From the NCBI GenBank assembly GCA_963663365.2, contig CAXXIH010000001.1:1860001-1924000 (forward strand): a DNA stretch of 64,000 nt, written 5' to 3'. The first letter of the stretch is position 1, and every line of letters begins with the position of its first letter. Origin of the DNA: G963663365 sp963663365. Lineage in GTDB: Bacteria > Hinthialibacterota > Hinthialibacteria > Hinthialibacterales > G963663365. The translations under genes and the position numbers were made by a program. Below the pieces are notes generated by a model. The model did not search any database. It had not been told where the DNA came from and saw only the letters and a program-made list of their open reading frames with translations. Of this stretch, positions 54,387-63,843 are shown one piece after another.

Positions 54387-56720
54387 ATGCTTCGACGATC
54401 TCCTGTATTGCTGAATCTAATCATCTTGATTGTTTTTATATCTGCGACTCGCACGGCCGGTGCAGACGATTCTTCTTATCGCGACAGGATTCATGCGGAC
54501 TGGCTTAGGCAGGAAAATGGACGAAACAGAGAGCCCAGCGATCCCAAAGCAATCATCGATGCTTTTGCGAGATTCGAAAACCTGATTGACAGTTTATCCG
54601 CAATGCCGGAAAGGATCGATCTCTCCACGGAATTGCAGAGCCTCGAAACTCTGCGCCGGAAGGTTCGCAATATGCCGGAACTCGGAAAAAAGGAAAGGCT
54701 GGAATTATACTATCGCATACGTTGGTCGGTCCGCTCCGCCGCATTTAAAAATCCTCTCCTCGACTTCGAGCGAATCATATTTATGAAGAGGCACAGATTT
54801 ATATGCCAAATGCTGCATGAATATATGGGTTACTTTTACGACTACGGGGATATCGAGGGCGGTGGAGTCTATATTCTCGAAGAGCCGGGACAATCCTTCA
54901 AAACCTCGAATCTTACGGATGGGCGTCTTCCCCGCGGCAACTATACTACGCTTTCACTTTCTTACGACGCCCAAAAAATCTATTTCGCTTTCGCCGAACG
55001 AGCACCGGAAAAGCTCGATTTCTATTCCCCTGATCGACGATGCTTTCACCTTTTTTGCATGGACCCGGATGGCGGTAACTTGAGGCAATTGACTACGGGA
55101 TTGAATGATGATTTTGATCCCTGCGAATTGCCCGACGGAAACATTGCTTTTATGTCGACCCGGCGTGGCGGATTCACGCGCTGCAACGGCCCTTGGGAAC
55201 CGCTTCTAGTGCATACTCTTCACAAGATGAAGCCGGATGGAAGCGATATACAGACTCTCTCTTTTCATGAGACAAATGAATGGCATCCAAGCGTACTTAA
55301 TGACGGGCGAATCGTCTATATACGCTGGGATTATGTTGACCGTTCTGCAGCGCGTTTTCACGGATTGTGGATATCCAATCCCGATGGCAGTAATCCACAC
55401 GCGCTTTTTGGCAATTTTACAGAACGTATCAATGCGTGCTATCAACCCCGGGCGATTCCCGGCTCGGATCGGATCGTATTCCTAGCCGGGGCGCATCATG
55501 CCAATGTTGGGGGATCTATAGTCATCGTCGATCCCTCCAAAACCGGCCTTGATGCCAAGACGGGCCAAGACGATTTCAAATCCATTGAAGTCCTCACGCC
55601 GGAGGTCTGTTTTGCGGAGGCTCCCGGCTGGCCGGGAACATATTACCACAGCCCGTGGCCTCTTTCAGAAGATTATTTTCTTGTTTCTTATAGCCATGAC
55701 CCTCTTCCGGGCATGGGACCAGAAGTGAAAGAGGATACGGAAACCGGAATCTACCTTTTCGACCGCTTTGGAAATCTCGAACTTCTTTATCGGGAAGAGG
55801 GCATTTCGTCCATGTATCCTATCCCGCTTCGTTCACGCGAAAAACCTCGACAAATCCCCACGACTCTCAAGCCCAATCCGGACGATGAAGGCGAATTCGT
55901 GTTGACGGATATCTATAACAGTCATTTTTCACTTCCTGCTTCGAGACCGATACACGAGTTGCGTATTTTCCAATTGCTGCCCAAAGGCGAGACGCATATC
56001 GCGAACCAGCCGCGCCTCGGATACGCCAACGCCGAATCCGCGCGAATGCTGTTGGGAATCGTCCCTGTAGAAGAAGACGGCTCTGCCTATTTCCGCGCAC
56101 CGGCCCGCAAACCACTCAGTTTTCAAGCCGTAGACCAAGAGGGGCGCGCAGTTCAGGGCATGCGCAGCATCACTTACATTCAATCCGGTGAACGACGGGG
56201 CTGCGTGGGGTGCCACGAATCGACCGGAGCCATCACGAAACCAGCGCAAAAGCCTCTGGCCATGCGGCGGGCGCCGTCAATCATAAAGCCGGGACCGGAC
56301 GGTTCCCGTCCGTGGAGTTACACGCGTCTCATTCAACCCATCCTCGATAAACACTGCATCGAATGTCATGACGGTTCAAAAGAGAACGATAGACAGGTCC
56401 TCGATCTTCGGGGCGATAAACACGATAAGTTCTCCATTTCCTATGAGAATCTCAAGCCATTCGTTAGGTGGTATGAGTGGGGAAGAAACACGATCGAGCC
56501 TCTGTTGACCCAGCCCGGCAAGATGCCTGCGGATGTCAGCCCATTGACAGGTATACTTTTGGCTCCCGCCCATCAGGAAAGACTGAATATGAATGATGAG
56601 GAAATTCGCCGTATCTATTTATGGCTTGATGGGAACGGCGCGTTTTATGGAAGTTTTTCGCACGAAGAACAACTGGCACAACTGAATGGTGAGACAATAC
56701 CGCTCCCCCGGCTTCAATAA
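54387..56720 (+). CDS. Exported dihaem PD40/hydrazine-synthase-alpha-like protein
   Basis: 777 residues with a Sec signal (LLNLIILIVFISATRTAGA). A helical N-terminal part (about 30-150) is followed by a TolB/PD40 propeller (about 180-480; SLSYDAQKIYFAFAER, CELPDGNIAFMSTRRGG, SVLNDGRIVYIRWDYVD). Then comes a region like the middle domain of hydrazine synthase alpha (about 480-600) and two c-type haem sites, CVGCH near 605 and CIECH near 656, in a cytochrome-like tail with EIRRIYLWLDGNG. Such proteins are frequent in Planctomycetota and related bacteria, where most are unstudied and not part of anammox. A periplasmic redox or binding role is inferred. No hydrazine synthase beta or gamma subunit is nearby. 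Confidence 0.85.
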   Translation: MLRRSPVLLNLIILIVFISATRTAGADDSSYRDRIHADWLRQENGRNREPSDPKAIIDAFARFENLIDSLSAMPERIDLSTELQSLETLRRKVRNMPELGKKERLELYYRIRWSVRSAAFKNPLLDFERIIFMKRHRFICQMLHEYMGYFYDYGDIEGGGVYILEEPGQSFKTSNLTDGRLPRGNYTTLSLSYDAQKIYFAFAERAPEKLDFYSPDRRCFHLFCMDPDGGNLRQLTTGLNDDFDPCELPDGNIAFMSTRRGGFTRCNGPWEPLLVHTLHKMKPDGSDIQTLSFHETNEWHPSVLNDGRIVYIRWDYVDRSAARFHGLWISNPDGSNPHALFGNFTERINACYQPRAIPGSDRIVFLAGAHHANVGGSIVIVDPSKTGLDAKTGQDDFKSIEVLTPEVCFAEAPGWPGTYYHSPWPLSEDYFLVSYSHDPLPGMGPEVKEDTETGIYLFDRFGNLELLYREEGISSMYPIPLRSREKPRQIPTTLKPNPDDEGEFVLTDIYNSHFSLPASRPIHELRIFQLLPKGETHIANQPRLGYANAESARMLLGIVPVEEDGSAYFRAPARKPLSFQAVDQEGRAVQGMRSITYIQSGERRGCVGCHESTGAITKPAQKPLAMRRAPSIIKPGPDGSRPWSYTRLIQPILDKHCIECHDGSKENDRQVLDLRGDKHDKFSISYENLKPFVRWYEWGRNTIEPLLTQPGKMPADVSPLTGILLAPAHQERLNMNDEEIRRIYLWLDGNGAFYGSFSHEEQLAQLNGETIPLPRLQ

Positions 56721-56744
56721 TAGCCTTACGTGATCCGAATCATA

Positions 56745-56853
56745 TCGGATGAGAACCCACATCTACCCTCCGCGCCCCCATTCCGGAGAGGACGTTGGTT
56801 AGCTGCCCGATACCACAACCGACATCCAAAATCCGAAATCCACCCATGGACCG
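56745..56853 (-). pseudogene. Methyltransferase motif I fragment
   Basis: Minus-strand reading MGGFRILDVGCGIGQLTNVL followed by SGMGARR and a stop: a clean motif I of a class I methyltransferase with nothing before or after it. It overlaps no gene. It is a remnant unrelated by eye to the methyltransferase at 7662. Confidence 0.55.
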
Positions 56854-56873
56854 AGTGAGTTATCTGTTTTGGG

Positions 56874-57083
56874 GCACAGGCCAGATGTGGAAAAGCCGAT
56901 ATAATACCAATGCATTACAGCTGGGGCTTTAAAGCGATGCGTTGTCTGGGAACGTAGGCTCCTGGAGGAGAAACGAAGATTCCTATGAAAAATTTAGGCT
57001 AGCCCGATACTTAAGGTTATCTGTCCGTTGCCACCGATGTACGATTCTCAAGAGAGCAAATGAATGAACCAGGTTAATCTGCA
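56874..57083 (+). repeat. Leader duplication, copy 2 (isomerase promoter and first codons)
   Basis: Matches 54151-54359 and runs through the start of the isomerase gene (ATG 57064). It probably holds the native promoter and 5' leader of that gene. Both copies also keep an open frame ending YLRLSVRCHRCTILKRANE-stop (copy 2), but the differences between the copies change amino acids, which argues against selection on protein. Confidence 0.8.
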
Positions 57084-58482
57084 CAGCCGCATGCCACGCC
57101 CCCGGATCGGTCTCTTGCCGACGGGCCACTCTTACTACTGGGACCAGTTTCCCAACCTTAAAGCGCTCGGCCTCAACATGTACACAAAACTCCGAGAGCA
57201 GCTTGAAAAGACTGGTGATGTGGTCGCACCGGAGCTAGTGGACACACGTGAGAAAGCCGAAGCAGCGGGCCTTTTTTTCCAGGCGCAGAACATAGACATT
57301 CTCTTGATATTTCCGTTGGGATACGCACCCGGTATGTGCGTAGAGCCCGTTGCCCGCAAGGTTAATGTTCCGTTGCGAATCTTAAACGCCCATGAAGAAA
57401 GTTCATACGACTATGCCTCGGCAGACACAACGGTATACCTTCACCATGAGGGAGTTTGCTGTGTTCCGGAATACGCCGGAGCCCTCGTCAATATGGGCAA
57501 ATCCTTCCGTGTGCGCACAGGATTCTTCGGTGACTCGCGCTTGTGGGACGAAGTCCGTGCAGACTGCCACGGTGCAGCCGCGGCGCGAGCATTCCGGAAG
57601 CTTAACGTGGGCCTAATCGGCCAGACCTACACCAACATGACCGATATGGCTATTGACGAACATCGCCTCTTGCGCGCTATGGGAAGGCTGCTTGTTCGGC
57701 CGGAAGTTGAGGAGATCGAGGAAGCCTCTAGCCGAGTCACGCCTAAACAATTAGAAGACATGTATCGCCAGTTCCGCACAATGTATGACGTGGATCCCAC
57801 GGTAACGAACGACCATATGAAAGAGTCGGCCCGTTTGGCAGTGGCCTACGATGAAGTAATTCACAAATACGATATCCATGCCTTTGGCTACTACTGGTGG
57901 GGCGAGAAGGAAGAAATCACATCCCTTCGCTCCCAATCCGCACTAGCCGTATCGCGCCTGGCATCCATGGGACGGCCTGGAGTGACGGAAGGTGATGTAA
58001 AAACAGCCATGGCCATGAAAATCATGGACCTCATGGGGGCCGGCGGCATGTTCGTAGAATTCTTTTCTATGGACTTCGACGAAAACTTCATCCTTATGGG
58101 ACATGATGGCCCGAGCAACATCAACGTCGCCGAGGGCCGTCCGCAGCTCCAGCATCTCAAAGTCCACCACGGCAAGTCCGGCCACGGATTAGGTATTGAT
58201 TTCAAAGTGCCTGAAGGCCCCGTGACGCTACTAAACATGACCCAGTTCAATGCGGGCGATACGTTCAAACTCCTCGCCAGCGCCGGCACGGTTATCCCCG
58301 GTGACACTCTCCGCATCGGTAATCCCAATTGCCGCGTCCGCGTATCACAATCAGTCAGCGAGTTCATGGATGCCTGGTGCCAACAAGGTCCAAGCCATCA
58401 TATTGCACTTGGTTTGGGCGACCGCGTCGATGAGATCGAAGCATTCGCCGAAGCCATGGATTTTGGATTCGTTAGAGTTTAG
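57064..58482 (+). CDS. L-arabinose/L-fucose isomerase family protein
   Basis: 472 residues, cytosolic. The N-terminal Rossmann-like domain has RIGLLPTGHSYYWDQFP, DILLIFPLGYAPGMCVEPV and VPLRILNAHEESSYDY. The central domain has KLNVGLIGQTYTNMTDMAIDE and HAFGYYWWGEKEE. The C-terminal part has NINVAEGRPQLQHLKVHHGKSG and IALGLGDRVDEIEAFAEAM. This is the arrangement of AraA/FucI-type ketol isomerases, which use Mn(II) held by Glu, Asp and His residues. The exact sugar cannot be told; rhamnose, fucose or arabinose from the glycans degraded by neighbouring enzymes are possible. The start is ATG 57064, with AGAGAG upstream, and it keeps the same 5' leader as the duplicated block at 54151. Confidence 0.85.
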   Translation: MNQVNLHSRMPRPRIGLLPTGHSYYWDQFPNLKALGLNMYTKLREQLEKTGDVVAPELVDTREKAEAAGLFFQAQNIDILLIFPLGYAPGMCVEPVARKVNVPLRILNAHEESSYDYASADTTVYLHHEGVCCVPEYAGALVNMGKSFRVRTGFFGDSRLWDEVRADCHGAAAARAFRKLNVGLIGQTYTNMTDMAIDEHRLLRAMGRLLVRPEVEEIEEASSRVTPKQLEDMYRQFRTMYDVDPTVTNDHMKESARLAVAYDEVIHKYDIHAFGYYWWGEKEEITSLRSQSALAVSRLASMGRPGVTEGDVKTAMAMKIMDLMGAGGMFVEFFSMDFDENFILMGHDGPSNINVAEGRPQLQHLKVHHGKSGHGLGIDFKVPEGPVTLLNMTQFNAGDTFKLLASAGTVIPGDTLRIGNPNCRVRVSQSVSEFMDAWCQQGPSHHIALGLGDRVDEIEAFAEAMDFGFVRV

Positions 58483-58583
58483 TACCATCGCCGAAAGCAC
58501 CTGCCCATACCAAAGACGTAATGGAAAAGCCGTTCAAGTGTAGTTAAGTGTGAATAGTCAACCCTGCGGCTGCGAATCCTTAA

Positions 58584-59963
58584 TTACTCCCACATCGCAT
58601 TGATTCGAGCGACGGTTTCGTTTACAAGCACGTTCCCCCCTTCTGGCCCGACGACAAATTTCTCGGCGCTGTAACCACCCCCCTGAACCGCGCGTTCGGT
58701 CGGCAAATAGCCGCTGTGCTGGGAGGAGAGTTGGATGATCAATGTCAGTACTGCCCGGCTTCTGGATTTGATCCGTATCCCGTAGTCGAGATACAACTCG
58801 AAAGGATTGGTTGCCAAGGCGAGATCGCCCAGCCGGATCACATGCAGTTCAGCTGGTTGAACGGAGTCGGTTTCATAAAAAGGCAGAGTTGAGGAATCAT
58901 GCGGGGGGATGTTTAAATTCACCACATCGTGCTTGAAGATGATCTTATTTTGAATCTCTTGCTCCGCAACCGGGTACACTTCATCCACAGTATTGGCAAT
59001 ACGCCGGGCAATTTCCTGTCTAAAAGAAAGACCTCGCTTTTGCTGCATGATCTCTTCGGCTTTCTTACGCACCATTCGGTGGGGAGAAAGATCCCCCGCC
59101 GCACTGCATTGCGGCAGTACATAAAGATCACTCGAAATACGCTTTCGGAGTTCCTTTCGAATGTCATGCCAAAAGTCCGCGGATACTTCGCTTAATCCTT
59201 CGGTTTCCTGGGCCGGGCAGGCCACGTTGATCGCAATCCCCGTAATTTTTTTGTTCTCGCTCCAGAAAAAGAGCATTTCCACACTATGATCTTCACCACC
59301 TTCGATATTCGAAAAATCCTCACGGTTGGTCTTGCCATACATGGCCGATGTCCCATCGAAATAATGGGCTCGTCGATTGAGGCCGATCACTGCATGTCCT
59401 AGAGCCCAGCTCATCCCTCCGGGGCTCCGTTTTTCCCACGCTTCCACAACAGCATTTGACACACGGTCCAAGAAAAACTCGGCATAGACTGAGGGTTTCA
59501 TGACACCATCCGCCTCATCGATTTCGTACCGCCCCTTGAAGGCTCCATCAATAAAGCCAGGCGCCGTATGGGTATGCGTCGCGTTCAAGAAAAGCTTGTT
59601 CACATCGAAATCTTGGAGTTTTGACTTGAGACGCAGCCGCAATTCTTCCTGTATGGCCTTTCGAGTCAAAAGAACATCGCAAGAAACCATGATCGCCTGT
59701 TCTACGTCTCCACGCTCGCTACGTGTTTCCAAAGCAAGAACAGTGGCGGTCAGTGGATCTAGTACGGTTTTGGCGATGCGTTTATGCATCTGGCCGATCA
59801 AGTTCACTGGTCCTTCGGGGGTAATATCGGTACTTGCCCATCCAATGTAGAGTGGCTGTTCGTCATTGGCGGCATTGGCTATTACAGCAGAGAAAGTAAG
59901 GCTGCATAAAAAGAGAATTAGGCTGAAAAGAGAGGCTGTCCTGGCACATCTTGCGGTGTTCAT
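58584..59963 (-). CDS. Secreted neutral/alkaline ceramidase-like hydrolase
   Basis: 459 residues with a Sec signal (LFSLILFLCSLTFSAVIANA); GGAG lies 8 bp before the ATG. The family opening YIGWASTDITPEGPVNLIG is followed by LFLNATHTHTAPGF, which carries zinc-binding His residues, and later LPQCSAAGDLSPH and VIRLGDLALATNPFELYLDY. Neutral ceramidases split ceramide into sphingosine and fatty acid, but many environmental relatives have only the N-terminal domain and unknown substrates, and this one lacks the C-terminal Ig-like domain. It lies downstream of the Gfo/Idh oxidoreductase on the same strand with about 40 bp between them, so they probably share a transcript. Confidence 0.87.
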   Translation of the reverse strand: MNTARCARTASLFSLILFLCSLTFSAVIANAANDEQPLYIGWASTDITPEGPVNLIGQMHKRIAKTVLDPLTATVLALETRSERGDVEQAIMVSCDVLLTRKAIQEELRLRLKSKLQDFDVNKLFLNATHTHTAPGFIDGAFKGRYEIDEADGVMKPSVYAEFFLDRVSNAVVEAWEKRSPGGMSWALGHAVIGLNRRAHYFDGTSAMYGKTNREDFSNIEGGEDHSVEMLFFWSENKKITGIAINVACPAQETEGLSEVSADFWHDIRKELRKRISSDLYVLPQCSAAGDLSPHRMVRKKAEEIMQQKRGLSFRQEIARRIANTVDEVYPVAEQEIQNKIIFKHDVVNLNIPPHDSSTLPFYETDSVQPAELHVIRLGDLALATNPFELYLDYGIRIKSRSRAVLTLIIQLSSQHSGYLPTERAVQGGGYSAEKFVVGPEGGNVLVNETVARINAMWE

Positions 59964-60004
59964 GGATTTTTCTCCGATTAAAAGGCCTTTAGAAATTTAT
60001 GTTT

Positions 60005-61327
60005 TTATGAAAAAGCGGCCAATGTCCAAGGCTCGCGCATCGACCGTGATAACATCTTGTTCGCCTCCGCATCTCCAATGAATTCTTCTTTTTCCGGATT
60101 CCAACACAGTTTGCGCTGTAAACGGCTGCCGATATCCGCCATTTGGCAAATCGTATCGGAACGAACCGCGCTATCGATAGGACACACTGTACCTGACCGG
60201 TCCCGAATCGCATTCAATAGGTTTTCATAAGGATCATCACTCTTAATAAGGTGGTTCTCACCCTCATCGATTTTTGACTCCAACAAGGATTTTGGATGAG
60301 CCTCGAGTTTGCTCCGGCTCACATGCACCCATCCCTCGTCCCCTTCAAAACGCACTCCCTGCTCACACCGGCCTTTGTTATCGGAATAAATCAATTTCAC
60401 ACCGTTGGCATAATTAAATTCGAGTTCCCATTCGAGACAACAATTGGCCATACCATCTTTCGGGAATTTGCCGCTTCCTTCGACATCCACAGGCGTTGTC
60501 GAGTCCGTCCCATTCCCCCATTGGGCAATATCCAAATGATGAATGCCCCAGTTAACAATAAAACCAAGACAATAATCGCGAATATGATACCAGCAGCTCC
60601 AGCTCTCTTTATCGTTATGCGGACGGCAGCGTTGGTAGGAATAAGGGACCTTTTGCGCAGGGCCAAGCCACATGTCGTAATCAAAGCCATCCGGAACCGG
60701 AATGATTGGATCTTGTGGAATCGCCCGGCTTGCAGGCGCGCCCACATAGATTGTTTTTAGCGTGCCGATACGACCGTTCCGAACCAATTCACAAGCAAAG
60801 CGGAAATTGCGCGTTGAACGCTGCTGCGTCCCAAATTGAAAAACATTCTGATAACGATGAATCGCCGCGCGAAGCGTCTTGGCTTGCTCAAAACTTACAC
60901 CGACCGGCTTTTCATAATAGAGGTCTTTTCCGGCATGGGCCGCTGCCAATCCGACCAAAGCATGCCAATGGTCCGGAGTAGCCACGCTGATCAGGTCGAT
61001 GTCTTCGCGGGCGATCAACTCCCGGAAATCATTGTATGCGGAACAGTTTTCATCTTCATAATATGTATCGACAAGTTGTTTGGCATTCAGCCGTTGCTGC
61101 CCGGAAACATCGCAAACTGCGGCAACATGCACATCACCACGTTGCATGAATTGACGCAGATTCTGGCAACCCCGTACACCCACTCCCACACTCCCCAGCA
61201 CAACTTTCTCATTGGGTGGTGTGGTCCCGTCCCTTCCGAGCACAGTTGAAGGGACGATCAACGGCGCCGCAGCGGTTACGGCGATTCCGGTTTTTATAAA
61301 CTCTCTGCGTGGAAAACGTTTCTTCAT
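60005..61327 (-). CDS. Tat-exported Gfo/Idh/MocA-family oxidoreductase
   Basis: 440 residues from ATG 61325-61327 (MKKRFPRREFIKTGIAV; AAGGAG 8 bp upstream), preferred over a start 19 codons earlier. The twin-arginine signal shows export with cofactor bound. The NAD(P)-binding Rossmann fold follows (VVLGSVGVGVRG), with CDVSGQQRL and VATPDHWHALVGLAAAHAGKD, the conserved EKPVG, and the substrate-side motif GIHHLDIAQWGNG. Exported members of this family are abundant in Planctomycetota and similar bacteria and include glycoside-processing enzymes that use bound NAD. Here the substrate is unknown, but the setting suggests a sugar. It is the first gene of a pair with the ceramidase-like hydrolase. 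Confidence 0.92.
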   Translation of the reverse strand: MKKRFPRREFIKTGIAVTAAAPLIVPSTVLGRDGTTPPNEKVVLGSVGVGVRGCQNLRQFMQRGDVHVAAVCDVSGQQRLNAKQLVDTYYEDENCSAYNDFRELIAREDIDLISVATPDHWHALVGLAAAHAGKDLYYEKPVGVSFEQAKTLRAAIHRYQNVFQFGTQQRSTRNFRFACELVRNGRIGTLKTIYVGAPASRAIPQDPIIPVPDGFDYDMWLGPAQKVPYSYQRCRPHNDKESWSCWYHIRDYCLGFIVNWGIHHLDIAQWGNGTDSTTPVDVEGSGKFPKDGMANCCLEWELEFNYANGVKLIYSDNKGRCEQGVRFEGDEGWVHVSRSKLEAHPKSLLESKIDEGENHLIKSDDPYENLLNAIRDRSGTVCPIDSAVRSDTICQMADIGSRLQRKLCWNPEKEEFIGDAEANKMLSRSMREPWTLAAFS

Positions 61328-61612
61328 TAATCGAGCTCCTTGCGCATGATAATTTATACTACAACAGCTGCCGGCTAATTCCAATCAATATTTGCGCCCC
61401 TGAAGCACCATTTTGCTTCTTAACCGGCGAACTTCATAAGGCGGCGTGCCAATTATCAATACCCGCCACAAATTTCAACTCGTACCTGCTGTTCATTTAA
61501 GATGCGGCGCCAAATCCTCCCCGCCCAGTCGGCTTTCAATACCAGAATCCATCAGTTATCAAATTAAAATAATCTAGGATATTATAGAGACATCCATAGA
61601 GAGGATTCTCCA

Positions 61613-63106
61613 ATGTGTGCATCCGTCACAACCACAAATATTCTATTTCTTATGGGCCTGATCTTGGCGCTGCCGCAAGACAAAAATCCCTTGGGTGATG
61701 AACAGGAATTGAACATTTCAGTAGGACAAAGGCAGCTGTTCTTCGATAACTACTGTATTGCAGAAATCAAAAACCTGAGACAAACCATGCATCAGCCCAT
61801 AAAGAAAGGAGCCGTGGTAAAGCCCACCCGGCCTTGGGAAATTTCGCTTCAGACCCGATGCGCGCCTGCCTGCGACGAGAACGAAAAAATCTACAAATTA
61901 TGGCTCATCACCAGCACTTGCTTGCCGGACGTAGCGGGCACGACGTATGTTGAAAGCAAGGACGGGATTCATTGGACAAAACCGAACCTGCACCAATATG
62001 ATTTCGACGGCTCCAACGGAAACAATTTTATCTCGCTCGATCCAAAATCATCCTGGCCGGAGAACGCTATCGAAAACGTGGTCTACGATCCTGATGATGC
62101 CAATCCAAACCGCCGCTATAAAGGATTCCTTGGTTGCTACGGACGCCAACCGATTGTCAGCCCTGACGGTATCCACTGGGAACGGCTTGAAGTTCCGGAA
62201 ATTCCCTCGCAGGATGAGTCTAACTTATGCTATGACCGCCTGAACCGTATCTTTATTGCCACCTTAAAGATGAATGGTCCTTTTGGACGTTCCCATGCAC
62301 TTTCGACCAGCAAAGACTTCGAGCATTGGACAGAACCGGAGTTGATTTTTCACGCCGACGAAGAAGATCAGGAACGCGCAAAAATCAATATCGTGGACCG
62401 TTTGGCCAATACCAATTTGCAACAACCAATTTACAACGATCCCGCTGATTATAACGCTGATATCTACAACCTGGGCATTTTTCAATATGAGGGAATTTAC
62501 ATCGGTTTGCCCGCCGTGTATCACAGCACGGGCAAACTGCCCGAGGGAAACACCGATGGTTTTCACCTGATCCAGCTGGCGTTTAGCCGCGATTTGCGCA
62601 TTTGGAAACGCGTGGGAGACCGGCAAACGTTCATCGGCCCATCACCTGTCGGCCAAGGATATTTCGATACCACTCAACTTCTTCCTCCCAGCGCTCCTAT
62701 CGTGCAGGATAACGAACTGTGGTTTTATTACACCGGCCTTAAATATCGGACAACGCCTGAGAATGCCGATCCGGAACGCGGCGCGATTTGTCTGGCTGTG
62801 CTGAGGCGCGATGGTTTTATCTCTTTGGATGCCGGAGAGAATTCGGGGTGCCTGATTTCCAAGCCTTTCGTGGCTGATGGCACGAAATTATGCGTCAATA
62901 TAGACGCGACAATAGGCTACATAGAAGTTGAGGTATTCGACGAAGGCGGAAGGACTCTGGCTGTTTCCGAACCGATTCAGGGCGATCATATACGCGCCTT
63001 GTTTAAGTGGAAGACAGGCAATTGGGGGGATTTAAAAAATAAAAAAGTCCGTTTCAAATTCACTTTGCGCCAAGCGGCCTTTTATTCATTTTGGTTGGAG
63101 GAGTAG
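61613..63106 (+). CDS. Five-bladed-propeller glycosidase-like protein (GH32/43/DUF-type)
   Basis: 497 residues with a hydrophobic N-terminus (TNILFLMGLILALP) that is a plausible signal peptide; GAGAGG lies 8 bp upstream of the ATG. It opens VGQRQLFFDNYCIAEIKNLRQT, a start common to a large uncharacterised family of propeller hydrolases in Planctomycetota-like genomes. Blade motifs follow: YVESKDGIHWTKP, VYDPDDANPNRRYKGFLG, SPDGIHWERLEVPE, STSKDFEHWTEP, AFSRDLRIWKRVGDR and ELWFYYTGLKYR. The C-terminus is a beta-sandwich (about 400-495). GH32/43-like activity on a terminal sugar is inferred; the catalytic acids are not certain. It is divergent from the Gfo/Idh gene. Confidence 0.75.
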   Translation: MCASVTTTNILFLMGLILALPQDKNPLGDEQELNISVGQRQLFFDNYCIAEIKNLRQTMHQPIKKGAVVKPTRPWEISLQTRCAPACDENEKIYKLWLITSTCLPDVAGTTYVESKDGIHWTKPNLHQYDFDGSNGNNFISLDPKSSWPENAIENVVYDPDDANPNRRYKGFLGCYGRQPIVSPDGIHWERLEVPEIPSQDESNLCYDRLNRIFIATLKMNGPFGRSHALSTSKDFEHWTEPELIFHADEEDQERAKINIVDRLANTNLQQPIYNDPADYNADIYNLGIFQYEGIYIGLPAVYHSTGKLPEGNTDGFHLIQLAFSRDLRIWKRVGDRQTFIGPSPVGQGYFDTTQLLPPSAPIVQDNELWFYYTGLKYRTTPENADPERGAICLAVLRRDGFISLDAGENSGCLISKPFVADGTKLCVNIDATIGYIEVEVFDEGGRTLAVSEPIQGDHIRALFKWKTGNWGDLKNKKVRFKFTLRQAAFYSFWLEE

Positions 63107-63300
63107 ACGAATTCAGACTATAGTGTTGACGAATTGGCGGTAACATAATTCCATGAATTATGATTAATTGAATTGGCGGATAAATAGACGGCTTTAGGTT
63201 GCAGAGAAGGCGAAAACTTCTTCAAATTTCAGCAAATCGCAATCCGTCCGTTTCTGGGGCACGGATATGAAAGCAAGTATCCGAAAAGGAACCGTATAAA

Positions 63301-63843
63301 CTAAATTCCTTCAAACTTCCCGAATTTCGGGAAGAGTTTATTAATATCTCCTTCACTGGATACACCGTTAGATGGTTCGTAATTCACATCACTCTGGTGT
63401 AGATCGGGACCGACACCTCGAATCAGGAACGCATTCTTCTTCGACTCTTCAAGCCAATAGGAGCCGCGTTGGTTTGAGAGATATCCGCCGAGCAATCCCC
63501 AAGGTTCATTATGATGCAAACCGTTCCAGTAAAAAATTGTATCTTTGCCGGCCTGTGTATGGTTATTTTCTTGGAAAATATCCCGAACCGGGGAATTAAC
63601 GTAGGCAATTGGTGTCGTAAAACGGTTGTGCTGCCATGGGGTGTCTTCGTGCTTTGGGATAGCGTTATTGTCCAACGCATACATCATCATGGCGTCATAC
63701 AAAGATTTCTCGTTAGCGACGGAACGGGATACCTTTGCACGGATTTGCGCGTTTCTGAAATTGGGGATAGCAATGGCCGCCAGGATTCCAATAATTGCAA
63801 CGACAATAAGCAATTCGATGAGGGTAAATGCCTTAATCTTCAA
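63301..63843 (-). CDS. Type II secretion/type IV pseudopilin (TTG start)
   Basis: 180 residues. It is translated from TTG 63841-63843, supported by AAAGGAG 8 bp upstream. It begins MKIKAFTLIELLIVVAIIG with the peptidase cut expected before F6 and Glu at mature position 5, and continues PNFRNAQIRAKVSRSVANE. The globular part ends NYEPSNGVSSEGDI plus a short tail, the same tail plan as the pseudopilin at 16140-16760. No assembly genes are adjacent. The 157 bp beyond its start, to the window edge, show nothing recognisable. Confidence 0.9.
   Translation of the reverse strand: MKIKAFTLIELLIVVAIIGILAAIAIPNFRNAQIRAKVSRSVANEKSLYDAMMMYALDNNAIPKHEDTPWQHNRFTTPIAYVNSPVRDIFQENNHTQAGKDTIFYWNGLHHNEPWGLLGGYLSNQRGSYWLEESKKNAFLIRGVGPDLHQSDVNYEPSNGVSSEGDINKLFPKFGKFEGI

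Noticed and set aside
54387..56720. Anammox hydrazine synthase
   Set aside because: Only the alpha-like fold and haem sites are present; no beta/gamma subunits or other anammox genes occur nearby, and such proteins are common in non-anammox bacteria.
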